Part shown: in pieces, positions 1 to 6,637 of the stretch
Layout of the letters: each line of letters opens with the position of its first letter
How positions within the stretch are numbered: the first letter of the stretch is position 1
Made by a program: the position numbers and the translations under genes
The notes under the pieces: model-generated
Told to the model about the DNA's origin: nothing
What the model saw: the letters and a program-made list of their open reading frames with translations, nothing else
Databases searched by the model: none
From: CAYNTC01 sp964432925
GTDB lineage: Bacteria; Planctomycetota; Phycisphaerae; Sedimentisphaerales; Anaerobacaceae
Length of the DNA stretch: 10,059 bases
Assembly (NCBI GenBank): GCA_964432925.1
Contig: CAYSPM010000104.1
Span: forward strand, 1 to 10,059
Direction: 5' to 3'

Positions 1-189
1 ACACTGGCCGGTTGCTCTAAAAGGTACGATATATTGAGAACGTGATTTCAAAACAGATAATGCTTCGTCAGTAAATTCTTTGCCTGGACATAAACGAATC
101 GTCTTATCAATCTGGCTCGTACAGCCTGTGAAAATCAGGATTGCTGCGGCGATATAGAAAAACGATCTATTAAGATGGTCATAGCTCAC
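1..189 (-). CDS. Lipoprotein, N-terminal part only (runs off left edge)
   Basis: This is the N-terminal 63 codons of a gene that continues beyond base 1. I chose a GTG start at 187-189 because it opens the only long frame here. The nearby ATG at 180-182 is in another frame and hits a stop after about 15 codons. The protein starts with a short polar stretch, then a hydrophobic segment (residues 10-21) ending in the lipobox-like FTGC with the acceptor at Cys23, so it is probably a lipid-anchored, exported protein. Phe at position -3 is not the commonest lipobox residue. The mature part begins TSQIDKTIRLCPGKEFTDEA, followed by a predicted helix. This reminds me of planctomycete LolA-like lipoproteins, but too little is present to assign a family. 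It starts 3 nt after the stop of the upstream 162-aa gene, so the two are probably co-transcribed and translationally coupled; the Shine-Dalgarno is weak. Confidence 0.6.
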   Translation of the reverse strand, partial: MSYDHLNRSFFYIAAAILIFTGCTSQIDKTIRLCPGKEFTDEALSVLKSRSQYIVPFRATGQC

Positions 190-192
190 GGT

Positions 193-681
193 TTATAGAT
201 CCGTCTGAAGTATTTGGCCTATCTGCGAGGACAACTGCTCGATCTGTTCTTCATTTAGATGAGGATTTACTACCTCAACAATTTGTTTATCGCCAACTAT
301 TCGCAGGCACCATATCTCGTTGCCGTTTTGCATCTTCGTAGAATCATATTTAAGACGCCTTTTTCGCATCAGAATCATTGCAAGCACAAAGCGGAAGTTT
401 ACCTTCTCCGGATTGGTCTCCTCCGCAAGTCGATCGAAGAAGGCCATCAGCATATCATCATCGACAAATACCTGCTTTTTTTGATCGGGATGCGGCAGCT
501 TAGTTTTCCAGTAACAAAATACCTGTGGTTTTTCTTTCTGCCAGTAATCGACGCTAAAATCCCTGCGTTGAAGTCCCTCGTCTGTTTCAACTAAAGCGCC
601 GAAATAGTCCTCACCGAACTCGATCTTCTTACCGGTACCGTAGCACTGGCCAAGAGGCTTATTGATATCCCATTGCTCCAT
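193..681 (-). CDS. Conserved hypothetical protein, 162 aa, planctomycete-type
   Basis: Function is unknown. The ATG at 681 follows a purine-rich GAGAGCGAGAG stretch that can act as a ribosome binding site. The protein is soluble, with no signal peptide or membrane segment. The N-terminal third has a degenerate zinc-ribbon-like look: Cys13 followed by TGKKIEFGEDYF (16-27), then an acidic turn, RRDFSVDYW (39-47) and a second cysteine at 56 in FCYW. The middle (74-112) is helical and ends in the basic patch MRKRRLKY (105-112). The C-terminal part (about 122-160) reads as two beta strands, then NPHLNEEQIEQL and a helix. The spacing of C-TG-K, F-GE and RRDF resembles a family I recall from planctomycete genomes; that is memory, not a search. 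Only two of the expected metal ligands are obvious, so zinc binding is unproven. It lies directly upstream of, and nearly abuts, the lipoprotein gene at the left edge. Confidence 0.85.
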   Translation of the reverse strand: MEQWDINKPLGQCYGTGKKIEFGEDYFGALVETDEGLQRRDFSVDYWQKEKPQVFCYWKTKLPHPDQKKQVFVDDDMLMAFFDRLAEETNPEKVNFRFVLAMILMRKRRLKYDSTKMQNGNEIWCLRIVGDKQIVEVVNPHLNEEQIEQLSSQIGQILQTDL

Positions 682-735
682 TCTCTCGCTCTCTATAAGC
701 TATTCTGCAAAAACCTTACAGGTCAACGAGCATTC

Positions 736-756
736 AGCCCCAAGCCAGGGGCTTTT
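736..756. terminator. GC-rich hairpin downstream of the GT2 gene
   Basis: A perfect 6-bp stem, AGCCCC (736-741) and GGGGCT (748-753), has a 6-nt loop and is followed by TTTT on the plus strand. It lies about 55 nt past the stop of the minus-strand glycosyltransferase gene. Read on the minus strand the stem has no T tract behind it, so it is a canonical intrinsic terminator only for plus-strand transcription, where no gene is seen. It may still stop or stabilise the minus-strand transcript of the glycosylation cassette. Confidence 0.35.
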
Positions 757-810
757 ATGCGCTAAGATAGCAAACATTGCTTGCAATAGGCAAAGAAATT
801 CTACCTTGTT

Positions 811-1533
811 TCAAAGTTCACGGGCATGATAATTCAAATAGCGTTTTTTCATCCAGCGGACGACGAGCAGGTCGATAAAGGCTCGGAACACCCGATTCCA
901 AATGCCATATTTGGCCTTACCGGCGTGACGAGGATGATGTGAGACAGGGACTTCGATAACCTTGAATCCCCTCATTTTTACGAGGGTAGGCATAAACCGA
1001 TGCATGCCGTCATAAAGTACCAGGCCATCAAGACAAGCACGCTTGTAAACCTTCAGAGAACAGGCAGAGTCGTGAATCGATTCGCCTGAGAGTTTGTTTC
1101 GGACTGCGTTAGCGATGCGTGTGGAGACTCGCCGCAGCCAAGGATCCTGGCGTTTGGCACGCCAGCCGGTAACGGCATCGCATTCATTAAGCATATCCGC
1201 TAAACGAGGAATCTCGGCTGGGTCATTTTGCAGGTCCGCATCGAGGGTGGCAATAACCGCACCACGAGCGGCGCTAAAGCCGGCAGCCATAGCACATGTC
1301 TGGCCGGATCGGCGGTCAAGGGTGATTACGCGGAGCCAAGGTTTTGACTTTTTGTATTCCTTCAGGAGCTGAAGTGTCTTGTCCGTACTGCCATCATCGA
1401 CCATCACGACCTCGAAAGAATAGCTGCGAGGCTTTAGGGTTTCAGCAAGCCGATCCAATAGGGGCTTTATGTTCTGCTCCTCATTGTAAGCAGGAATAAC
1501 TACCGAGAGATCAATGGTCGTCTCTGCTGTCAT
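811..1533 (-). CDS. GT2 family glycosyltransferase, DPM1/ArnC type (polyprenyl-phosphate glycosyltransferase)
   Basis: A 240-aa GT-A fold enzyme that probably transfers a sugar from a nucleotide sugar to undecaprenyl phosphate at the inner face of the cytoplasmic membrane. Visible signatures are LSVVIPAYNEE (9-19), VDDGSTDKT (45-53; nucleotide-binding aspartates), LDADLQNDP (97-105; the DXD-like metal site D98/D100), HRF (178-180) and the basic C-terminal motif RHAGKAKYG (202-210) typical of the DPM1/ArnC subgroup. There is no C-terminal transmembrane pair, unlike ArnC or GtrB, so it would be a peripheral membrane protein like DPM1; the C-terminus is basic (RWMKKRY). The ATG at 1533 has an excellent Shine-Dalgarno, AGGAG, 6 nt upstream. 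Its first 23 bp overlap the end of the ArnT-like gene, which implies translational coupling. The exact sugar cannot be told from sequence; glucose, mannose or an amino sugar are all possible. Confidence 0.92.
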   Translation of the reverse strand: MTAETTIDLSVVIPAYNEEQNIKPLLDRLAETLKPRSYSFEVVMVDDGSTDKTLQLLKEYKKSKPWLRVITLDRRSGQTCAMAAGFSAARGAVIATLDADLQNDPAEIPRLADMLNECDAVTGWRAKRQDPWLRRVSTRIANAVRNKLSGESIHDSACSLKVYKRACLDGLVLYDGMHRFMPTLVKMRGFKVIEVPVSHHPRHAGKAKYGIWNRVFRAFIDLLVVRWMKKRYLNYHAREL

Positions 1534-3640
1534 AGCTTTCTCCTGCCGGCTCAGAGTGGTTTACGCCCGGTTGGGGCCTGGATTCCTCAGTGGAGGGCTC
1601 TTGCTTCTGCGAACGTTTTGCGTAAATAAAGTACAGGTTCCGCAAATAAATTAGAACGCCGGTACCTTGGCCCACGATAAAAACCGGGTCTCTTCGATGA
1701 ACGGCATAACTGAAAAGCATAATCCCACCTATGAGGCTGAGCCACCAAAAACCCACCGGTATAACAGACTGCTTTTTCTTTTCTGAGGCGATCCATTGTA
1801 TAAGAAAACGACAAAAAAACATCCCCTGTGCGAGAAAACCAAACGCCAGCCAAACATTCTTTACGTTTAGCCAGCCTGGTGGTTGAGGTGAAAAGGCAAT
1901 AAACTCCTTTGGCTGTATATCAACACTACCTTTGTGCAAAAGATAAATATCCACAGCTTCTTTATCTTTTCCTGGCAAGGGCAGGGACACATCTCGAAAT
2001 CTTGGATGATGCAGGACGACGTAGTCGGCGGCTTGCCTGGCAGTATCAAGGTGTTTGCTTCGCACCAGGACAAACGTTTCTGGATACTCTTCTACCTGCA
2101 AGCGCAGTTGCTCGAGATCATTTATTGTCGGGATTGTGCGATCCAGATGGTATATTAGTGTATCATCTCTGCCCCGGAAATACACGAGTGGAGCATCACC
2201 GATAGCCTTAGCAATGCTCTGAGCAAAATCTGCAGAAGAAATCCGTGTCTCATAGGGCATGAAAAATCCGAAAAGCACGTAAGAGAAAACAGCAGTACCA
2301 AGGAATAACGATATAATAGCCGACCATCCCTTGGCCTTTTGTATGTAAAATAAAGCGAAAATGCCGGCGCTACCTAAACTCAGGCCAGAAACGGCAATGG
2401 CACCATAGCGTCTCAGTTCGGTATCTAAGAAACAGTAAGACAAAACTACTACTGCGGCGATTACGAAAACCGCTGCCTGAAGCAATCCGAGAGCACGGCG
2501 CCAGTATTTCATAGCCCCCCTACCGGATATAGCGATCTCACCGACATAAATTTCCCAGGCTTTTGCCGCGAGAATTGCCACAAAAGGTAAAGCTGGCAGA
2601 AGATAATCGGCCTTTTTCTTACTGATTAATGACAAAAGGACCAGAGCAACAATAACAGATAGCAGCAGCCCCAAAAGTTTGTCTCTTTGTTGCCTGGCCT
2701 GTGCCCAAAATGGTACTGTCAGTGCTGCTGGAATCAGAGCAGCCCAAGGGAAGCTGAGCACGAAGAGCTGGGGGATATAGTATAAATAGCCATGATTAGC
2801 ACGATGGACTGGGGAAGTGATGTTATCGCTAACTTCTCGCGCCCAACCAGCTTGCACTGTCTCCCATCCCAAACTTCCAACAAGTGCCAATACCCAAGAA
2901 AATGCTAATAGTAAAAAGATAGAGATACCAAGCAGGTGCCAACCAAGGCGTGGCCTGCGCTGCGGATAAGCCCAAAGACCGTATAGCATCAGAGGCATAA
3001 CAAACATGAATACAGCGAGCCATTTTGCTAAGAAACCCATGGCAATCGCTGCCCAGAGAATCGGCCAGAGCCAGTCACGCCTTTTTTTGCCGAAGAAGAT
3101 CAACACCAGCAGTAACAACGAGACCACTACCCAAAAAGTCAGGTACATATCTACCCTCGCCAGGCGAGACTCGATTATGTATTTGGTTGTAAGGGCCTGG
3201 AAAAGTGCAGCCAACAATCCTATGTGCCACCCGAACATAACCCGGCCTATCATAAGTGTAAGTATAATACCGCCGACGCCCATGAGAGCCGAAGGCAAGC
3301 GGAAAAAAAACTCGTCCAATGGGCCAAAGATTTTAACCAGAATAGCAATGGTCCAATATGGTAAAGGAGGTTTTTGTAGACGTAGAGCACCATTGAAATA
3401 CGGTACTATCCAGTCGCCGGATTCGGCCATGTTCGTACCTGTTGCGACGACGCGGGCTTCATGTGGGCTACCAAGCTCGGGTTTGCCAAGTCTGATCAGA
3501 GGCAACGCAAAAGAAGTTATCAGTAAAAAGATAAAGATAGCAAGAGGAGCGGAAGCAGAAACGGTACCATTTCGTTGGCTCAGTTCCTGGCCAGTGGTAA
3601 ATTCTGCCTTGACTTGAGATGTTTCTTGTTTATAGGCCAT
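1511..3640 (-). CDS. ArnT-like GT-C glycosyltransferase fused to a C-terminal LAB_N domain
   Basis: A 709-aa polytopic membrane protein. Residues about 30-460 carry many hydrophobic segments of a PMT/ArnT (GT83-like) glycosyltransferase that uses a polyprenyl-phosphate sugar donor. The first periplasmic loop holds SPHEARV (58-64), then SGDWIVPYFNG (74-84) and LQKPPLPYW (88-96), all classic for the family. ARVDMYLTFW (161-170) and KKADYLLPALP (342-352) follow. Residues about 465-570 form a soluble periplasmic segment. Residues about 592-672 match the LAB_N domain (lipid A biosynthesis N-terminal, PQ-loop-like), with WLAFGFLAQGMFFCRFLIQW, VIPVGFWW and GTGVLIYLRNLYF. The last 35 residues are a polar, acidic tail. 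LAB_N is commonly a separate protein or the N-terminus of LpxB; here it is fused to the transferase. The Asp of the usual DEAR motif is His60. The start at 3640 has only a weak, distant AAGG. The gene overlaps the GT2 gene by 23 bp. Likely role: modifying lipid A or another envelope glycolipid. Confidence 0.9.
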   Translation of the reverse strand: MAYKQETSQVKAEFTTGQELSQRNGTVSASAPLAIFIFLLITSFALPLIRLGKPELGSPHEARVVATGTNMAESGDWIVPYFNGALRLQKPPLPYWTIAILVKIFGPLDEFFFRLPSALMGVGGIILTLMIGRVMFGWHIGLLAALFQALTTKYIIESRLARVDMYLTFWVVVSLLLLVLIFFGKKRRDWLWPILWAAIAMGFLAKWLAVFMFVMPLMLYGLWAYPQRRPRLGWHLLGISIFLLLAFSWVLALVGSLGWETVQAGWAREVSDNITSPVHRANHGYLYYIPQLFVLSFPWAALIPAALTVPFWAQARQQRDKLLGLLLSVIVALVLLSLISKKKADYLLPALPFVAILAAKAWEIYVGEIAISGRGAMKYWRRALGLLQAAVFVIAAVVVLSYCFLDTELRRYGAIAVSGLSLGSAGIFALFYIQKAKGWSAIISLFLGTAVFSYVLFGFFMPYETRISSADFAQSIAKAIGDAPLVYFRGRDDTLIYHLDRTIPTINDLEQLRLQVEEYPETFVLVRSKHLDTARQAADYVVLHHPRFRDVSLPLPGKDKEAVDIYLLHKGSVDIQPKEFIAFSPQPPGWLNVKNVWLAFGFLAQGMFFCRFLIQWIASEKKKQSVIPVGFWWLSLIGGIMLFSYAVHRRDPVFIVGQGTGVLIYLRNLYFIYAKRSQKQEPSTEESRPQPGVNHSEPAGESYDSRDDH

Positions 3641-3730
3641 ATTTGATAATTGACCTTTGGCTTACCCGAAGGCTTATGCTAACCACAAAACTGACCGAAG
3701 ACAAAATCTATTCAGGTAACGCAACAAACC

Positions 3731-4114
3731 CTACTCGAACCAAAGCCACTTTTCTATATTTTGTGCAGTCTTGGGACCGATGCCTTTGACTTTTTGCAGG
3801 TCGTTGCAGTTCTGAAATACCGCAATATTGCTATCGCCCCCTGTAAAGTTCTTCCGGTAATTAACTATCGCGCGAGCCCTCGTAGCTCCAATGCCAGGTA
3901 GCCTCGCCAGACTCTGTATCGATGCTTTATTGGGATTTATTCTCTCATCAATTCGGAGATCGGAAAGTTGCGAGGTTAAAAGGCTGGATAAAATGAAACC
4001 GACTGATAGGCACACAGCTATAAAGGCGCCGATAATAAACGAGAATGAGCGAAGCTTTTCCTGGTTGGCTTCGGTTTGTTGTTCGAAATTTGTACATAAC
4101 GTGCTATTTGACAT
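3731..4114 (-). CDS. ComEA-like membrane-anchored helix-hairpin-helix protein
   Basis: A 127-aa protein with a short cytoplasmic N-terminus, one hydrophobic helix (about 25-48) and a C-terminal tandem helix-hairpin-helix module. INPNKASIQSL and LPGIGATRARAIVNYR (59-87) form the first HhH; FQNCNDLQKVKGIGPKTAQN (100-119) contains the second. The GIG turns at 74-76 and 111-113 would contact the DNA backbone. The family includes ComEA, the periplasmic DNA receptor of natural transformation; in many Gram-negative genomes such small proteins have other or unknown DNA roles. Between the HhH motifs is a longer linker, NFTGGDSNIAVF, than the usual ComEA turn. I chose the ATG at 4114 over the TTG at 4117 because AGGA lies 6 nt upstream of the ATG. 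It stands alone, with 90 bp to the ArnT-like gene and about 155 bp to the GH10-like gene. No other competence gene is in the window. Confidence 0.85.
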   Translation of the reverse strand: MSNSTLCTNFEQQTEANQEKLRSFSFIIGAFIAVCLSVGFILSSLLTSQLSDLRIDERINPNKASIQSLARLPGIGATRARAIVNYRKNFTGGDSNIAVFQNCNDLQKVKGIGPKTAQNIEKWLWFE

Positions 4115-4193
4115 CAAAATTCCTAAATACCCTGTCTGAAGTTAGGCAATTCTCGGCAAATACTCACGTTGAGCCAACAGGCTAAGCATGAGA

Positions 4194-4208
4194 ACTGTGT
4201 AATACAGT
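4194..4208. repeat. Small inverted repeat ACTGT-N5-ACAGT upstream of the ComEA-like gene
   Basis: Perfect 5-bp arms (4194-4198 and 4204-4208) flank a 5-nt spacer. On the plus strand they are followed by ATTTTTT, giving a weak terminator look; on the minus strand the site lies about 80 nt upstream of the ComEA-like start, where an operator could be. CTG and CAG are 7 nt apart, not the 10 of the E. coli LexA box, so I do not call a LexA site. Confidence 0.25.
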
Positions 4209-4270
4209 ATTTTTTGCTGCACTAAACCTGACACAAATCGCTTCACTTATCACAAGGTACACTTAACGAT

Positions 4271-5746
4271 TCATCTACGAAAAATGCTATCGTGCAGTCT
4301 CTTGAGCATTCGGAAGGATTCTTTAGGACGGAGCTGATCTGTTAATAAGCCGCTATGGGCTATAGCACCTTCATGCGTGTCCGCAAATTTTCCATAGGTT
4401 ACAGCATCTACAAAGGGTTTGCTCAGTGCTATCTTATAGAACTGTTCAAGCCACCGAGCCTGGCATTGCTCGTCCCACTCTTTATGCCATATTCCAGCAA
4501 CCTTGCCATCAAATGGGCCATTACCATTCCTACTCGGAACTTCCATACCTGTTATGTAGAGAGGCTTGGCGATTGGCCCAAAATAATCCAAGACAGATGA
4601 TATTTGCATCATATCCTTGACGTGCATTCCGGATTGGTTCTTGCCGAACTGCATTTGGAGGCCAAAGGCATCAAAGTTGATACCGCTCTGCACAACCATA
4701 TCAACATAAACTAAAGGTGGAATAGTGCCAGTGGTGGTTGCATAGTATTCACCCCAAGGATTGCTAATCTCGACGATTTTGAGTGCCCTGCCACTGGCGG
4801 CCTTGACAGCCATGTTCGCAGCACGAGTCATTTCCAAAACCTGCTCGAAAGTGAAACCAAATTGATTGACAGCGTTTAGGTCGCTAATAACGTACCACCT
4901 TCGAATATTACCTGCGTAACGAGCGACGATATTCGAGACGAAGTAATAAGCGGTTTCGCGAATCTTCTCGAAGCCCACACCGCTGCGAAGTAACCACTTT
5001 GGCAGGAAATCCTTTGAGAAACGAAGCAAAGGGCCCGCAGCAATGGCCACTTTTCTCTGGCCAAGTACCTCTACGCAAGCATCGAGCGTTGAAAAATCAA
5101 AGTTTCCTTTCTCAGGTTCGATTCTGGCCCAGTTTACAGGTATGGTTATGAAGCCAAACAACTCCAATAGGGTTTCAAGATATTTGAGATTGTGAATCTG
5201 TGCAGGGTCCACTCGGCAACCGAGGCAACCACGGCCGAAGCCATGACTTTTTGCCCGTGCGTCAAAAAGCGTGGCTGCCTGCTCTGTGGCAAGTCTTTCA
5301 GCGAGAACCATAGCTTTAGCGAGCGATTGGTCTGCTAACTGCGATGCAGTCGGCGGATCTGAAACGTACTGGATGGCTCGGATAAACAGGTCTTGAGCTT
5401 CCTTAGAAATCTGTTCGAAACCCTCAATTCCGTCGAAAAACGCCCAGTCTTCTCGCTTGTTAATGATTTGCATTAGCTTTGCTCGGGTTAGCTCGACGTT
5501 CAAATTGTATGGGCGCTTTCTCTCAGGCAGACAAGTTGTCGGTAAGAGCACCCTTCCAAACCCATTGACAGGCCAAAGCAAGGCCAAGCCGGCCGTCTCT
5601 AAATTTGGCTTTTTGCACTCAACAAACCCATCTTTAAACACGGTTTTAGTTCGGCGGATGCTGATTCCATCAGTGCCGAAAAGATAGGTACCACATAATG
5701 TAAACTTGTCAGCGAGCTTACCTTTGTTAAAAACTCTGAACCGCAC
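4271..5746 (-). CDS. GH10 (xylanase-type) fold protein with both catalytic glutamates apparently replaced
   Basis: A 491-aa soluble protein. The first 160 or so residues form an N-terminal domain with beta-rich character and the conserved-looking segments LLWPVNGFGRVLLPTT and LNVELTRAKLMQIINKREDW. From about 165 onward it resembles the GH10 beta/alpha barrel: GRGCLGCRVDP (171-181), VNWARIEPEKGNFDFSTLD (204-222; the family W-EP-G-F signature), RWYVISDLNA (283-292) and KPLYITGMEVPS (394-405). GH10 enzymes have WDVVNE (acid/base Glu) and ITELD (nucleophile Glu) here. This protein has Asp289 and Gly400 instead, so it is probably not a retaining xylanase; it may bind glycans or use other chemistry. 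No signal peptide is visible, so it looks cytoplasmic. I chose GTG at 5746 because GAGG lies 6 nt upstream and it gives MRFRVF; a TTG four codons earlier (5758) is the alternative. It has its own promoter at 5821-5848. Confidence 0.85.
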   Translation of the reverse strand: MRFRVFNKGKLADKFTLCGTYLFGTDGISIRRTKTVFKDGFVECKKPNLETAGLALLWPVNGFGRVLLPTTCLPERKRPYNLNVELTRAKLMQIINKREDWAFFDGIEGFEQISKEAQDLFIRAIQYVSDPPTASQLADQSLAKAMVLAERLATEQAATLFDARAKSHGFGRGCLGCRVDPAQIHNLKYLETLLELFGFITIPVNWARIEPEKGNFDFSTLDACVEVLGQRKVAIAAGPLLRFSKDFLPKWLLRSGVGFEKIRETAYYFVSNIVARYAGNIRRWYVISDLNAVNQFGFTFEQVLEMTRAANMAVKAASGRALKIVEISNPWGEYYATTTGTIPPLVYVDMVVQSGINFDAFGLQMQFGKNQSGMHVKDMMQISSVLDYFGPIAKPLYITGMEVPSRNGNGPFDGKVAGIWHKEWDEQCQARWLEQFYKIALSKPFVDAVTYGKFADTHEGAIAHSGLLTDQLRPKESFRMLKRLHDSIFRR

Positions 5747-5820
5747 TGTTGTCCTCAAATCAAGCGGAATCGTCTGATTTCTGCATGATAAACGTCATGG
5801 ACATAACGAACACAATTCAG

Positions 5821-5848
5821 ATTATAGCGACAACAGGCTTAAAGGCAA
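5821..5848 (-). promoter_or_regulatory. Sigma70-type promoter for the GH10-like gene
   Basis: On the minus strand, TTGCCT (5843-5848; 4 of 6 to consensus) is followed by a 16-bp spacer and a perfect TATAAT (5821-5826). Transcription would start near 5814, giving a leader of about 68 nt before the GTG at 5746. The match to consensus is by eye; planctomycete promoters are less well characterised. Confidence 0.55.
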
Positions 5849-5962
5849 TGCAAAAAACCAGGAAGTGCGCCGGCAAACCATTTGCTGATAAAAAAAACGT
5901 GAGATGAGTAAGGGTGGGACTCAACAAATACGAGCCTTTTCCACATAGCGGCAGCAATGTTG

Positions 5963-6433
5963 TTAGTTCGAAGATGCTGTAGTCTTGGCGTACATAGTGT
6001 ACTGCTTCGTGTGAAGCTCGCAGATGAGATTGTTTTTCTCAATTAACTTAGCTATCAAGGCAATTTGATTGAGCAGCACTTCGATCAAATCAATGCTCGT
6101 CAGAGCAGACTCTGCATTGCACCGCGGTAATGCAATGATCACATAGCCACAGTCCGTCTGGTCAGTTGCCAGTTGTGCGGCAGCGATGTTGACATCGCTG
6201 ATCTGAGTTACAGCCGGCTCAACACCATCATCAACTTTAGCACAAAGTTCTGCTAAAAGTGACTCGTTGATGTTAAGTTTGGAAAATTGCTCGGAGTCGC
6301 TCGGCCAGCAGTTACCCTGTCTGTCCATGATTAAAATGATGGGGCCTTGCTCTGGTAGAATATTAAAAATTTGTCGGGCCACTTGCTCATTCAGTGCATA
6401 GCCGGGAGAAAAAATAGAACCATACATGCCCAT
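5963..6433 (-). CDS. Conserved protein of unknown function, 156 aa, planctomycete-type
   Basis: I do not recognise a named domain. The protein is soluble, with no signal peptide. It starts MGMYGSIFSPGYALNEQVAR, has a beta strand IILIM leading into DRQGNCWPSDSEQF (37-50), an acidic helical middle, a second strand pair around CGYVIIALPR (95-104) and a long C-terminal helix (about 109-141, rich in Ile/Leu) that could form a coiled coil or dimer interface. The strand-helix pattern suggests a small GAF/PAS-like sensor or an adaptor; that is inference only. Cysteines at 42, 64, 95, 105 and 138 are unusually many for this length. The start at 6433 is well supported by AAGGAGG 7 nt upstream; a second ATG two codons later is less well placed. 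It lies alone between the amidase and GH10-like genes. I recall similar proteins in planctomycetes but could not check. Confidence 0.85.
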   Translation of the reverse strand: MGMYGSIFSPGYALNEQVARQIFNILPEQGPIILIMDRQGNCWPSDSEQFSKLNINESLLAELCAKVDDGVEPAVTQISDVNIAAAQLATDQTDCGYVIIALPRCNAESALTSIDLIEVLLNQIALIAKLIEKNNLICELHTKQYTMYAKTTASSN

Positions 6434-6484
6434 GAGATTGCCTCCTTACTACTTAACCTTTCAAAGAAGTACGAATAGTAAGGA

Positions 6485-6500
6485 TTTCGGCATTTCGGCA
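6485..6500. repeat. Tandem 8-bp direct repeat upstream of the 156-aa gene
   Basis: TTTCGGCA occurs twice back to back (6485-6492 and 6493-6500), read as TGCCGAAA twice on the coding strand, 52-67 nt upstream of the ATG. On the minus strand TACTAT lies just downstream, so the repeat sits where the -35 or an activator site would be. It may be a regulator binding site or chance. Confidence 0.3.
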
Positions 6501-6637
6501 AAGCAACTTTTTCTATGTTATGACTCAGAAGGATATTTCATCTATACCACGGAAGAAAAGAAGATTAAAAGAATTGTAAGGTATGCTTATAGGACGTAAG
6601 AGGAGACTCGTTAAATTATCCACATGAGTGAGAAAGC

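Noticed and set aside
259..594. 111-aa open frame on the plus strand
   Set aside because: It lies fully opposite the 162-aa gene, has no ribosome binding site and a composition unlike a protein; it is a shadow frame.
3006..3617. 203-aa open frame on the plus strand
   Set aside because: It lies opposite the ArnT-like membrane gene and is rich in residues expected from antisense of hydrophobic codons; no domain is seen.
4194..4208. LexA-like box
   Set aside because: CTG and CAG are 7 nt apart instead of 10, and the neighbouring gene is not a typical SOS gene.
5880..5930. Intrinsic terminator after the 156-aa gene, with an eight-T run on the minus strand (5890-5897)
   Set aside because: The only stem before it is TGAGT/ACTCA of 5 bp, with an unpaired gap of several bases before the T run, so it is too weak to call.
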